64,000 bases of DNA from Brachypodium distachyon (lineage: Eukaryota; Streptophyta; Magnoliopsida; Poales; Poaceae), in assembly GCF_000005505.3 (NCBI RefSeq), contig NC_016135.3, positions 24,088,613 to 24,152,612 of the forward strand, written 5' to 3'. Made by a program: the position numbers and the translations under genes. Positions 38,967-50,105 of the stretch are shown here, one piece after another (within the stretch, counting starts at the first letter, position 1; each line of letters starts with the position of its first letter). The notes under the pieces were generated by a model that saw nothing but the letters and a program-made list of their open reading frames with translations, was not told the origin of the DNA and made no database searches.

Positions 38967-39544
38967 TTAGCTGTTTCTGCTGTCTCTTCCAATTGTTTTG
39001 CTAGTATTCCCAACTCTTTCGAGTCTTGAGATCTCCGATCATGTGTAGTTCCCTTTGCCGGGTAGAAGTTTTGTTCATAAGTGTATGATAATGTATCACA
39101 ATGTAGTTTCACCGAGCCGGGTGAGATCAAGGAGATATGTAGATGGTGTCCCTGTTTTGTCTTTCCAAATGCGCGAAGGGATAAATCTGCAGAGTTGGAT
39201 TTATTCTTGGTTTGTATAGAAGAAAAGACAGCTCTTTTTAAGGCGTCTCAGGAGAATCATGCCAGTGCGCTTCTGTGGTTGCTGGCCGACCCAGGAAACA
39301 GCCGCACGGCCCCTCAACCAAATGTTCAGTTGGGCCACATCCGGGAACGATACAAGGCTGGGCTGATCCACGTGGAGCAGGCCCAGATCCTGGAAGCCCA
39401 GTCCGGGGAGGAATTCGGTTAGAACACGGGCTGCACTCCGACTCCGACCATCCAAGGGACCGGGGCAGAGCTAGGGTTAATTGCTTCGATCCCCAATCTC
39501 TCGACGATACTCCAATTGCGGCGGCGCGGATCAGGAATCTTGCG
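38967..39544. other. CPOX 3' UTR and intergenic
   Basis: The CPOX 3' UTR probably extends to about 39110. The remainder (39190-39540) is GC-rich and open in the frame of the following small gene, but without protein-like conservation; it is likely that gene's leader. Confidence 0.35.
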
Positions 39545-40000
39545 ATGTCCGGCCAGGGAGGGTTCTCGCTGAGGTCGTGCACCTCGAAGAGCAAGGCGAA
39601 GGAGAACAAAAGGAAGGCGGCCGGTCATTCCAAGGCCAAGGGGCGGGCCAGAAAAGTCAAGGGGGAGGATGGCAGCTCCATGTCTAGCGTTGCTGCGGCG
39701 GCCGAGAAGGAGGTGAATTCGGCGGGAGCGGGCTTATCTCGAGTCGCGGATCGGCGCGCTGAAGCAGCGGTGCCGGCCAAAGAGAAGAAGGACGACCCTG
39801 ATTTCGAAGAGGTATACGCGCAGTGCAAAGAAGAATACGCGACATTTATCAGGGAGGAAATTCTTCTTGACTCACTTAATTAGGTGTTGAGCGATTTCGA
39901 AGATGATGAAGATGAAGAAGATGAAGATGAAGAAGATGAAGAAGAACTTTGTCGTTCTGCTGTGGATGATAAGATTGCTCCGGCCGAATCCAAGCAGTAA
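39545..40000 (+). CDS. hypothetical small charged protein
   Basis: Not recognised. Read without splicing, the ATG at 39545 opens 112 codons to a TAG at 39881-39883. The N-terminus is Lys/Arg-rich (SKSKAKENKRKAAGHSKAKG), followed by DDPDFEEVYAQCKEEYATFI. Directly after this stop another frame continues with a very acidic tail (VLSDFEDDEDEEDEDEEDEE...) to TAA at 39998-40000. A 72-bp intron 39812-39883 (GAG|GTATAC...TTAG|GTG) would join the two in frame into 127 residues, DFEE followed by VLSDFEDD. Alternatively the 112-residue form is real, or the stop is a mutation in a once-continuous frame. The basic head and acidic tail suggest a nuclear or histone-binding-like protein, but that is inference from charge only. 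The GAT/GAA-rich tail is also a trinucleotide repeat prone to length change. Confidence 0.45.
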
Positions 40001-40375
40001 TGCAATGTCATCTATCTATCTGCGGGGTTGCCAAAGAGGAAGAAGAACTTCCCTCTGTTCTGGATGATGATATGCCAGGGTCTATTAATTGCTGATCCAG
40101 CTAGCCTTCGTTAGGTTAGCTGCACCATTAACAGTTAGAGAGAATAGGAGGGCTAATGGCAGACACTCGTCGTTAGTTGTGAGTAATAGGTTATGAGCAT
40201 GGATGTACTCGGAGTGCTTCTTCTCATGCAGAAATCTTATGCCTTCAACTTTTTTTTTTGGAACAAAATCTTATGACTTCAACTTGTTTGGATGGAGACC
40301 TCACGAAGAATATCCTAGACTCAAACAAAAAAAGAGTACTAACATGTTATACTCAAACAAAAAAAAATGCTACTC

Positions 40376-40660
40376 CCTCCGACACATATTGTCTCAAATT
40401 TGCCCAATTTTTTTTAGAAACACAGTACAAACGTAGACGCTTACGACACGCCCATACACTCACCCCTATTAACAAGCACCTATCCTATGAGCACCTCCGA
40501 AAGACACGGAGCCGGTAGATTTTGAGAAATTGACGAAGTCGCCGCAGGCGTCTCGCTGTTGACGGGTACGTCACCTACCACTAAAAGACTAGTGTCGGTT
40601 AAATCCTGAAATAATTCAGAAAAATGTGTCAACCATGTCAAGTCTAGAACTTAAACCTGT
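40376..40660 (-). mobile_element. SINE-like retroposon with adjoining Stowaway end
   Basis: A Stowaway-type end (CTCCCTCCGACACATATTG) is at 40376-40394 without a matching second end. Next to it, reading the minus strand, about 250 bp end in GTACTGTGTTTCTAAAAAAA (plus strand 40409-40428), preceded by a GGTGAGTGTATGGGCGTGT-like stretch and GGAGGTGCTCATAGGATAGG. I recall this as the 3' part of a family of short retroposons very common in grasses. A B-box-like GGTTTAAGTTC lies near the presumed head. Family name and 5' end are unsure. Confidence 0.45.
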
Positions 40661-40885
40661 ATGGGCTGGTTCCGTATTCTAGAAAAAAAATGGGCTGGTT
40701 CTACACAAGGAACCAGGCCAACTGAGTTATTCTCAGTTCACAATTCTCTTCCTCTATCTGCATGCACGTGTTGCGGCCTTCAGAAGGCTCGATCAATCTT
40801 ATCTCGACGTGCCCACGCCCTTCGATCGCCTATGCTTTGTGTGCGTGCCCGAAGAGGACCACACGAGTTACGTGCCACTGTAGGT

Positions 40886-41987
40886 GATTTCGACAAAACA
40901 GACCTCGTGACGAAAGGAAGTCACAAAATAAACTCGCGCGCAAAACTATTTCACAGATCTAACCCTTTTGCTCAATGCCCGACAGAACGGTGCTATTGTC
41001 ACAACCTCAACGCCTAATCCGTAGGCGCTATCCCCTGCCAGGGTGGCCGAGCTCAGCCAGCGTGGCTAAGCCCAGCCCCACACACCGGTCATGTAACGCC
41101 CTTCTCGCAGGCGCTGTGTCCTGAACCATAACGCCTTTGTGAGAGGCGCTACTCCCCCTGCAGGACCTGGAAGACGAAGCCGTCGGGCTGCGGCGGCGAG
41201 GGGCACGAAGCGGGGTCAGACACTGTGCCTGGTCCCGCGTATGCTATCCTATCCTCTGACATCGCATCATAGAGCAATGCATTCACAGCTCTTTACAGCG
41301 AGACAAGCTGGATATCCTCTTCCTCTCAACTTATTTTGAACTCACCAATTCAGGGACATAAGCGGCGGACAGGAATCAGAGATATTCCTGGAGTAGTGTA
41401 CACGTACTAAACTACAATGCATATCTCTCTCTAGATATACCTCTCAATGAAGAATCCTGAGGTACTTGATGGCTTCCTCTGGCATCGTGGTGTCCAATTA
41501 ATTTGAGTGAATGTGCGAGATTGACCTTGTTTGCAATAGGGGATGAGCTCTTGCTGGGCGCGCATCTTCTCGTACTGTGCGTGTGTGCATTGGGGACTGG
41601 ACGGGAGGAAGCCTTTGCTTCCTGCCCCTCGCGGCCGCAGCCCGACGGTCTCGGTCCTCTAAGTCCTGCATGCGCGTGCAACAAATCTGTCGTCCGACTG
41701 TGGCTTAAGTGGTTGCGACTGGGGCTTAAGGGGTTGGGGGAGTAGAGCCTCTCATAGACGCGCTATTTCAGGGCATAGCGCCCATGAGAAGGGCGTTACA
41801 TGACCGCGGATGGGCCCTGTTTTGGCCCTGCTGACAGGGTCATAGCACCCAAGCATGAGGCGCGAAGCTCCAGAGGATAGCGCCTGCGCGACAGGCGTTA
41901 AGAAAAAAGGTTAGATTCGTGAAATAGTTTCGGGTCAAGTTCACTTTATGAAATATTTTTGACACGAGATCTGTTTTGTCGAAATCA
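40886..41987. mobile_element. foldback-type element with ~250-bp inverted arms
   Basis: The left arm starts TGATTTCGACAAAACAGAcC (40886 on), and the right arm, read in complement from 41987, starts TGATTTCGACAAAACAGAtC. The arms stay alignable for about 250 bp with gaps, through ACTATTTCAC.GATCTAACC, GGCGCTATCC, GGTCATGTAACGCCCTTCTC and GAGAGGC.CTACTCCCCC (to about 41158 left, from about 41735 right). The loop of about 570 bp has no convincing gene. Long inverted arms around a short non-coding loop suggest a foldback or large MITE, or two inverted copies of one repeat. No target duplication was found. Confidence 0.55.
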
Positions 41988-42165
41988 ACGCTGTTGTACG
42001 ACCCGCAAATAGAGAAACATTCAAACCGGCCAAGCATCGGGACACCGCCGCCGCCGCCATCCAGAGGCTGATGCCCACGCCGAGGATATCCAATCCATGT
42101 ACTTTTTCATGTAGTAGTAGACAAAGTTAATGACATTACTTATTTGTATGTACATTATATAAGTA

Positions 42166-42179
42166 GAATGGAGGGAGTA
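42166..42179. mobile_element. Stowaway right-end fragment
   Basis: GAATGGAGGGAGTA is the right terminus of a Stowaway MITE; no matching left end is visible nearby, so it is a remnant. Confidence 0.4.
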
Positions 42180-42296
42180 TCTGAGGCAGACGCACACACA
42201 TCTTCTGTGGCAGCAACACTGGCGCACGGGCTGGGGCGCCCAAGAACTTAGAGGTGACCACAAGCAAGCGTCACGCGCGCATGCAGTACTGTTGGC

Positions 42297-44047
42297 TCAT
42301 GATCTCATTCGTGGTATCGTGGGGACAAGGAGGAGCTTCTCCTTCCGAGGCATGGTGAGCCCAAACACGTCAGCCATGTCGACGTCCTCCTCCTGCATCT
42401 CACCGGGGAGCTCCCAGTCGAAACAGTAGACGAGGTTGGCGAGCATAATTTCCACGGAAACCACCCCGAAGCTCACCCCGGGGCAGATCCTCCGCCCGGC
42501 TCCGAACGGCAGGAACTGGAAATCCCTCCCCTTGTAGTCGGCCCCGCCGCCGTCGACCATGAACCTCTCCGGCGAGAACTCCTCCGCGTCCAGCCCCCAC
42601 GACCGCGGGTCTCTTCCAAGAGCCCACGCGTTGACGAGGACGCGCGTCCCGGCCGGCACAGCGTAGCCGTTGACGTCGTCGCAGCTGGCCATGGAGATGC
42701 GCGGGAGGAGGAGCGGCACCGGCGGGTGCAGCCGGAGCGTCTCCTTCACGACGGCCTTGAGGTACGCCATGCCGCTCAGGTCCTCCTCCTTCACCGTCTC
42801 CTGGCCCTCGGGCGTCATGCTCCTCACCTCGGCTTGGAGCTTGGCCATGACGCCTCGCTTCCGCATGAGCTCCGCCATGGCGAAGTCCATCACGATGTGC
42901 GATGTGTCCGTGCCCGCTGCAAACATGTCCTGTAGCAAGCAGCAACACACGCATGCAGATGTAGTTATTTCAGAAGAGTATTAAGCGCGCATCAAGAAAC
43001 TAATTAATGTAACGTGGAGAAAATGAATAGATTACGTACGATGAGGATGGCCTTGACGTTGTCTCTAGTGAGACTGTACTCGTGCCGAAGAGAGAGGAGA
43101 ACATCTACAAAGTCTTTCTCCCGATCTTCCTGCTCGTCGTCGTTTCCACGATTATCATGCCGTCTCTGGCTTTGCGACGACGACGAAGATAATCTGGCTG
43201 CGTGTTCGTCAATGATCTCGTCGAGCAGCTCGTCCCACCTCCTCTTAAGCCCGATGGTCTTGGCCAGCACGAGCCGCCGGAGCAGCCGCGCCTTGCCCAG
43301 CCCCGGGAACAAGTCTTCCATGCCGAACCCTGCCAGCGCGGCCACGTGCCCGGCCACGAGCTCCCGGAACAGCCCGTTCCGGCCTTCCTCCCGGAAGAAC
43401 TTGCCGGACACGGCGCGGCACACCACGTCGTTGGCGTAGGCCCCCAACAGCCCGCTCATGTCCACCACGGCCTGCCTGCTCCTGGCCCGGCGGACCTTGG
43501 CGAGCACCAGGCCCACCTCCTCGTCCCGGGCGCCGCGGAGCGCGCGCACTTTGCCCGCGCTGAGCAGGTGCGTGGTGAGCAGCCGCCTGGCCTGCCGCCA
43601 GTACTCGCCGTAGGGCGCGAACGCGACGTCGGAGAAGCCGCTGAAGAGGACGTCGGCCGCCGCGGACGGCGGGCGCGAGGCCATGGCGTGGTCGTGCGCG
43701 CGCAGGACGGCCTCGGCGGCGCGCGGGGTGGAGACCAGGAGGGTGCGGGCCTGGCCCAGGTCCAGGAGAAGGAGCCCATCAGGGCCCGCGTGCTTCCGGG
43801 AGAGCTCGGCGAGGGACACGTGGGGGGCTCCGGGCTTCACCAGGTGCAGGTGGCCTATGATGGGGAGCCGGCCGCCAGGCGAAGGAGTCAGCCGCCGGCG
43901 GCCTTGGTCGAGCTGCTGCTGCTTGTGGTAGTGTCGGTATCGTGATCGTAGCAGCAGGAAGCAGAGGAACAGAGTGAGCAGTGCTTGTGAACAGAAGACG
44001 GTGAGCAGCAGCAGCTGCTGCTGAGACTGAGACTGAGACTGAGCCAT
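42297..44047 (-). CDS. cytochrome P450, CYP71-clan (A-type)
   Basis: Two exons, 43040-44047 and 42297-42929, give 546 residues. The phase-0 intron of 110 bp lies just before the I-helix, the usual position in CYP71 genes. Seen: N-terminal membrane anchor (LLLLTVFCSQALLTLFLCFL, about residues 15-37); proline hinge PSPGGRLPIIGHLH; I-helix AAGTDTS (340-346); K-helix Glu399/Arg402 in KETLRLHPP; PERF (456-459); haem loop FLPFGAGRRICPG with Cys485. All catalytic elements are intact, so it should be an active ER-bound monooxygenase with CPR as electron donor. The substrate cannot be told; CYP71 enzymes act on indoles, terpenoids, phenolics and herbicides. Very GC-rich exon 1 is normal for grass P450s. 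The start is the ATG at 44047, which begins a Gln/Ser-repeat head (AQSQSQSQQQ) before the anchor. No pathway partner lies nearby. Confidence 0.93.
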
Positions 44048-44111
44048 GTCGACCTGCACTGTTCGATCTTACTGTACATGTGAAATTTTTGCTCCGCGGC
44101 TTTGCTCACTC

Positions 44112-44118
44112 ATTTATA
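44112..44118 (-). promoter_or_regulatory. TATA box of P450 gene
   Basis: On the minus strand TATAAAT in CACTATAAATGAG, about 65 bp before the ATG at 44047. Confidence 0.6.
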
Positions 44119-45189
44119 GTGTACAAATTTTCTGGCGCGCGCATGATCTAGGTTACGTCGACAATTCTGATTCTTCCTTTTCCTGGCTTTGATATGTTCG
44201 TGCACATCGATCAAAGTGATCAGCAAATAGCCAAAGTGTGTGATTGATATGGTCCTGCGTCCGATTAATTGGTCATTTGTCTGGCATGCACATTTCTTCT
44301 TCTGCTCCGGTGCAATCCAATGAATGTGCACCGCGGTCCGTACGTTTTCGTGCGTGGGTGTACCTTCATTGGGAAGAAAGAAGAAATGGAATTTTTTGTG
44401 GTGTTACCAAAATGCATGGCACATATGTAGCGTTCATTGGTTCTAGCATATAAGACACATATGCGTTCATAGACAGAGGTGGAATCTGGTTAGTGTTCCT
44501 CGGTCCGAGGTGCTGGAGGGAGCATCGTCGAAATGCATGGAGACGATGGAATGAATCATGGGAGAGGACGACGGCATGCATTAGAATATGCATGCCCGGA
44601 TGGTTTTGTCATATGGACTGGTTGGTTATGTACAAAGTGTGAACAGCCATATGCTTTACAAATCAGATTGTCTGGACAGCCAATCATTGGTTTCCCAATT
44701 TGCAAGAGTTCGATGCCAACTTCCCAATTAAAATATGCCGTGGTATATGGATAAACTTGTTAAATGGGAGGACATAAACGCAACTAAGAATATTGGCCAC
44801 GCTATCTCAGTTGAAAATAGATGTAGGCTCTTTATAATTAGGGTCTGTCTATCCCTTGGCGCCTGTTTTGTGATCTTAAACCAGACACCTGCTTTATGTT
44901 CTCAAAACAGGCGCCTGATTTTTGAGTTTAAACCAGGCGCCTGCTTTATTTTGTAAAACCAGACACTTTTGTCTAAGCCATTGATCTAAGATCTAGAGGC
45001 AAAAACAAAACAACATCTGTATATGATTTTCCCTCCAAAAATCATGGACTGGCTATGTTCTGCATGCTCTGCACCTTACACCCCAGGGATGCCAGATTCA
45101 AAAAGCGGATTAACCCAGATTCAATAGCAAATACTACAGGAGCATAGCTTCCTGAAATAAAGCAGCTACTTTAGTTACTTAACTACATA
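44119..45189. other. intergenic, upstream of P450
   Basis: No gene recognised. It contains a small array of palindromes described separately and borders the inverted-repeat region that starts near 45190. Confidence 0.35.
44857..44966. repeat. array of CAGGCGCCTG-type palindromes
   Basis: GGCGCCTG (44857), CCAGACACCTG (44881), CAGGCGCCTG (44908), CCAGGCGCCTG (44933) and CCAGACAC (44959) recur every 25-27 bp. They are separated by T-rich spacers such as TTTTGTGATCTTAAA and ATTTTTGAGTTTAAA. Four to five diverged units of a short tandem repeat with a palindromic core. Confidence 0.6.
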
Positions 45190-46649
45190 GCTCAAAATTT
45201 CCAGAAATAAGGTCGTACTATACCGTGTGTGAAAGCTTGCTACGATAATCTGAACATACTACAGGAGTATAGCTTCCTCCTTGGATGTCTGTTCTTTTCC
45301 TTAGACCCAATTTCAAGGTACCGAAGTACAGGTGCTCTGAGAATTATTTTCAGGCCTATTGCTGAATCACAGAAATTAATTGTCATGATTCAATCTAATT
45401 CTCTCTACAGCTTAAGGTTATTTACACACATGTGCACTTGCTCAACAACAGTCAATTATATAGAAGAACAAGTGGTGCTTGCACAAATAAGTATCTACAC
45501 TCGCAGCTTATTTTCTAAACATAATATGCTATTGCATAAATAACTCCTTGATTATTGCCAGAACTGAACTGTATGCATGTGTGTGTGGTACACCTACATA
45601 CACAGTTTGACAGTACAAAATTTGACAAGAAGAAAAACATGGTTTCATGTTTAACCTTGTGGTGACATTAAAAATCTGAAGCAAGTAAGCTTCTACTGTA
45701 AACCCAAAAGCTTAAACAAGAATAGAAACGCAACACTTTGTTTTCTAAAGAAAACACTACTAACTCAGGCTGAGGTTTTCCTAACCCCTCTTCAAGCATC
45801 AGAACAACACACAATCAAGCAAGAACATTCAGTTTTTCCTTGCAGAGCAAAAGGTGGTCGTCCAAAACTCCAAGGCTGTACCTTTAACACAAATGATATT
45901 ATAGCAGATAAGATAGGTCAAGCTTCGTTAGCAGATAAGAAAGTGTAAACTTCAGTTCGAGGAGACAGTGCCAAAGTTCAGTCATATTACAATTCCAAAA
46001 TGTAATAATTGCAAGGATATGTCAGAAAACAGAACAGTAGCAACGTGTTACTCTATAGCAAGTGCCTATATTTTATTAGAAACAACAAAAATTAAACCAT
46101 GTATGCACATCTTGTTTTATAGGAATTCAAGATATTTGGAAAGAAGATACAAACGAGTGCTTCAGGTAGCAGCAACGATCACAGCCATCAAATATGCCTG
46201 TGAACAAGTTGAACAATAAGGGTCATCAACATGCAAAAAGATATAAAATCAGAATTGAAATTTTCAAAAATATAGCTTCAGTTACTGCGCGACGATACAC
46301 CAGTACTCACCCCTGCGCCCTCCACACCCCCCCCCCCACCCCCACTCCACGGATAAAAGAAACGGAAGACCCAGCTTGAACAGAAAATTCTTAATAGAGA
46401 GAATGAAAACTAAATTGCTTAAAGTGGTCAAAGATGAAATTAAAACTGCACATATAAAATTTTAAATTGAGAGGAAAACAATAAAGCTGCAAACAAATGA
46501 AAGAAAAGAATGAGAAGTTAGAATACCAGTTGCACCTTAGAAAGAGAGCGATTGCAGAAAAAAGTGGTGCAATTTAGCGCAAATGTAAAAGTGCGAGCAA
46601 ATACCCACTAAAAGAGGAAACAAAAAAAAGAATTACAGAGAATCTAGAT

Positions 46650-47706
46650 CTCAGGGTAGCAATTGCAGCTAGGTGAGCTTGCAATTGCAAAACACCGAAT
46701 TAGTGCAATTATAGACAGTGCAATTGCATCAGTAAGAATAATTACAATTGCAGTCCAAGATGGTATGCAAATGCAGTCCGGGTGGTATGCAATTGCAGGT
46801 GCTGGAAAATTGCAAATATATGCAGCTGCTCCAATTGCAAAAAGGAAAGAATAAAACATAATCATGTAGTGCAGAGATATTGTCAGCAGGCTCACAATTA
46901 TATCATCTATTTCGTCATGATAGTCGCTGCCCTCTCTGAAATAAGAGTGGGATGAAGCAAAATTCGGTAAAACAGAAACTCAAGCAGAAATCATCTGGCT
47001 CAGATCCGTATCGAGAACAGCAACTTGAAGCCAGAATTGTGGAAGCTAACCTAAATCTCCCATTGTCAAGGTGTGCCCACTGACCGCACCTGGCCCTCTT
47101 CCTCCCCTTGTTCTTGACATGGATTTCCTGGGAATCACACCCCCTATCGGCCAAAGAACAAAGGAAATGCAGCCACAATATAGAGCGAGCGAGATGAAAA
47201 GGGGGTGCAATTTGATTTAAAAGGCAGTGCAAATTTCAAATAGATTGCATAATTGAATGTACAGGACCTAATGCAATTGCAATTTCAAAAGGTTGGAATT
47301 GCAACAGCAAAAAGGGGTGTAATTTGATTTAAAAGGCACTGCAATTTTCAAACAGATAATACCTTCTTATTTGAAATTAATCTCAGGTCTTGCTTCAACA
47401 TTGCTTGTGTTGCTGCTACCACTAAAGAAAGACATAAAATAAAGTAAAACGGGTATGTATACTTGTGGAAGTAATTTGAACATAAGAGAAAGAAACATAA
47501 ATGAAATTCGCAATTGCAAGTCGGTACACTTAGAATTGCAAAAAGTTAAAGTAGTGTAATTAAATTTAAAGGGCGGAGCAATTTGCCACGATGAAAATAA
47601 ACTAACAAAATGCAATTGCGAGTTGGTACATCTAGAATTGCAAAAGTTAAACTAGTGCAATGAAATTTAAAGTCGAGTGCAATTGACCACAATGAAAAGA
47701 AAACAC
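46650..47706. repeat. TGCAATTGCA-rich repetitive zone
   Basis: The string CAATTGCA or its close variants occurs many times: in the cluster 46661-46842 and again at 47271-47345, 47511 and 47613. Phrases such as TGCAATTTGATTTAAAAGGCA recur (47206 and 47320). Within it, 47511-47612 and 47613-47706 are two copies of a 102-bp unit (CAATTGCxAGTxGGTACA...GAATTGCAAAA.GTTAAA). No gene accounts for it. It lies inside the inverted-repeat region. Confidence 0.6.
47060..47160 (-). pseudogene. possible FAR1/MULE-type C-terminal remnant
   Basis: The minus strand reads GCDSQEIHVKNKGRKRARCG, then QWAHLDNGRF, which resembles the basic linker and degenerate zinc knuckle (RCGxCxxxGHxxRTC) at the end of FAR1-related proteins, with the second Cys and the His lost. 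Only about 35 residues are recognisable, so this is a weak call. It would fit a decayed Mutator-like element inside the inverted repeats. Confidence 0.2.
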
Positions 47707-50105
47707 TTGAGTAAAGCAAAATGCCAAGCTGCTTGATTGTTGACAGATCAGAGAAATCCATAAAGCTAAGAAACGCATCTTCCGGCCTGTCACAATCATA
47801 TTTTACTTCGAAACCAGAATTGGATAAGCCATATATGTAAGCCAAAGTTTGACACCCTGCTAACGAAAACACACAAAATGAACACTTTGTACTAAGGCCA
47901 AAAGCTAGACCCATAAATCACCAGTAAAAATAAACAGAAAATTGGACATAAAAGATAGCTACAAATTGGCCATTACACGTCAAGGAACGGACCGACATCA
48001 TATCAATCATATTAACACTTCTAGTACAGTCTGGATGAAAAGCACAAATGAGTCTGACCATGAAAAATAGAGCAAAAATGGGTAAATACCCTACTACGGC
48101 TAGCAGGCCTTCACAAATGCTCCATCACAACTGTGAGAACACAAGCAACACCAAATCACAGCAATACAAACAAAAATCATCGCCACAACAGGAATAAGCC
48201 ACCATAAGCCCAGACTACAGATTCCTGTTGTTCCTGTTCATGCTAGCAATAGAAGCAAAAAATCATCACCGTAGGAGTAAGATCAGGCTACAGATGGATA
48301 CATGCTGTTCCCATTCATGGTACACTACACGCACGCCAAATCAAACGCCCATCTCTGCTGCCACCGAAACGAACAAGTACAATGAAACAATGAACAAAAT
48401 TATCAAGCTTAGACTCGTATGTAAAATTCAACCATAGAAATGAAGCTTAGATTCATATAACAGCAGAAGAGGGGAAAAAAATCGTATAGTGCTTATAACA
48501 AATGAAAAGTCAGAGAATATATAGGATGGCTAATGGCAGATGTTGAATAATTAGATAATTTTGATGAATATTTAATCAAAAAAACAATGTGTAAAACTGT
48601 GAGAACCCTGTTTTTAGCTATAGATTTGGTTGCGCATCAAGCATTGCATACGCATGTGCATAAGCATTTTTTTTATTCACTTAAACTGAAAATCAGTTAC
48701 AACAAGAAGAGAAAAACTTAAGTGAATACTTATTGCCACTAATTAATTGTGCTTGTTTATTTTTATGAGTGTTGTATGCTTGCTGTTTGTGAATAATTAA
48801 CTCCAACCAGAAAGAAGTCGCGACCTTCAGCGTCTAACGCTTAAGACCGCAGGGTCACATAAGTTAGTAGTTTCACCGGCATATTTTGTTTAACTCGCAG
48901 TGTTAATTACGAGGGCGAAAGTGCATCAAAAGTGAAACGTATGTATTTAATTTGAAACTATTTCCCATTAAGTATTTTGATTTAGAAAATATCAGAGGGG
49001 CACATGGCTAAGACCATGAATATGACTACTAAAAATAACACTAAGGTATTTATGCAAACCAATCTTACAGATAGAGATCTTTTTGGTCAGAGAAATATAT
49101 TTATTTATTACTTTTCCAAAGTCTTGCCGTCTGCACAGTTTTACAGGTGTACAAGATATCACTAACACTAGCAGGAGCTGGCCAGCTGAGGCACAGCCAC
49201 GCACCATACCAAAGCCACGTGGTGACCTTTGTAAATATCCTGAGAAGGGTGTAGTTAGGAATCGACCCAAGCTAGGGATAGTTTCTTCTCCACAGTTCTC
49301 ACCAGTGTAAAAATTCCCCACACCATAACTCCCGACTTGGAGGCCATGGCTGCGACCTAGAAGAGCTGAGCACCTCAGAGCGCAGGGGCTTGGGAAGAAA
49401 AGGAGTTGGGGAGGAGAAGGCCAGGGACAGTCGTGCTACAGCTGGAGGAGAAGTGCTTAGTAGCAGAACGGCTAGGAGGAGGACAAGCAGAGCAAGAAGG
49501 TACAGCCTGGGAGTAGAGAAAAACTACTTTTTGTTGTCCAAGGGGAAAAACTGAATGTTTTGCTTGATTGTGTGTTGTTCTGATGCTTGAAGAGGAGTTA
49601 GGGAAAACCTCAGCTTGTTTTTGTTAGTGTTCTCTGTAGAAAACATAGTGATGTATTGTTTTCTTATTAAGTCTTTGGGTTTACAGTAGAAGCTTACTTC
49701 AGATTTTTAATGTCATTTTGAGGTTACACAGGAAACCATGCTTTCTTGTTGTCAAATTTTGTACTGTCAACCTGTGTATGTAGGTGTGCCACACACACAT
49801 GCATACAGTTCAGTTTTGGAAATAGCTTAATGTTCAGAAAACAAACCGTGAGCATAGATTGTTAATTCTACAAGCACTACTTCCTAGTCTATCTAAATGA
49901 CTGTTGTGTAAATACATGTCTTGTTTGTAGGATTGAGTGCTTAAGCTGTAGAGAGAACTAGATTGAGGAATGACAATTAATTTCTATCAGCACCCAGGAA
50001 GGAAGCTACACTCCTGTAGTAGATGTTTAGGTTGTCGAAGCAAGTACACACACATATTAGAGTACATATTCTTGTAGGAAATTATTTTCACCATAGATTA
50101 CTTCC

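Larger units (their letters stand above)
45190..50105. mobile_element. ~4.9-kb region bounded by long diverged inverted repeats
   Basis: The left arm (about 45190-45890) and the right arm (about 49497-50105, complement) align over roughly 600-700 bp with substitutions and indels. Shared segments include ACTACAGGAGTxTAGCTTCC, GAAATTAATTGTCAT, CTCTCTACAGCTTAAG, AACTGAACTGTATGCATGTG, GTAGGTGTACC-type, GACAGTACAAAATTTGACAA, CAAGTAAGCTTCTACTGTAAAC and AATCAAGCAAxACATTCAG. The interior of about 3.6 kb has no intact gene. A Mutator-like element has long terminal inverted repeats of this kind, but 9-bp target duplications, sharp ends and a transposase were not found. An inverted duplication of host DNA is the alternative. 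Confidence 0.5.

Noticed and set aside
46650..47706. CRISPR-like or telomere-like repeat array
   Set aside because: Repeats are irregular in spacing and interspersed, without unique spacers of constant length; a eukaryotic nuclear region is not expected to hold CRISPR.
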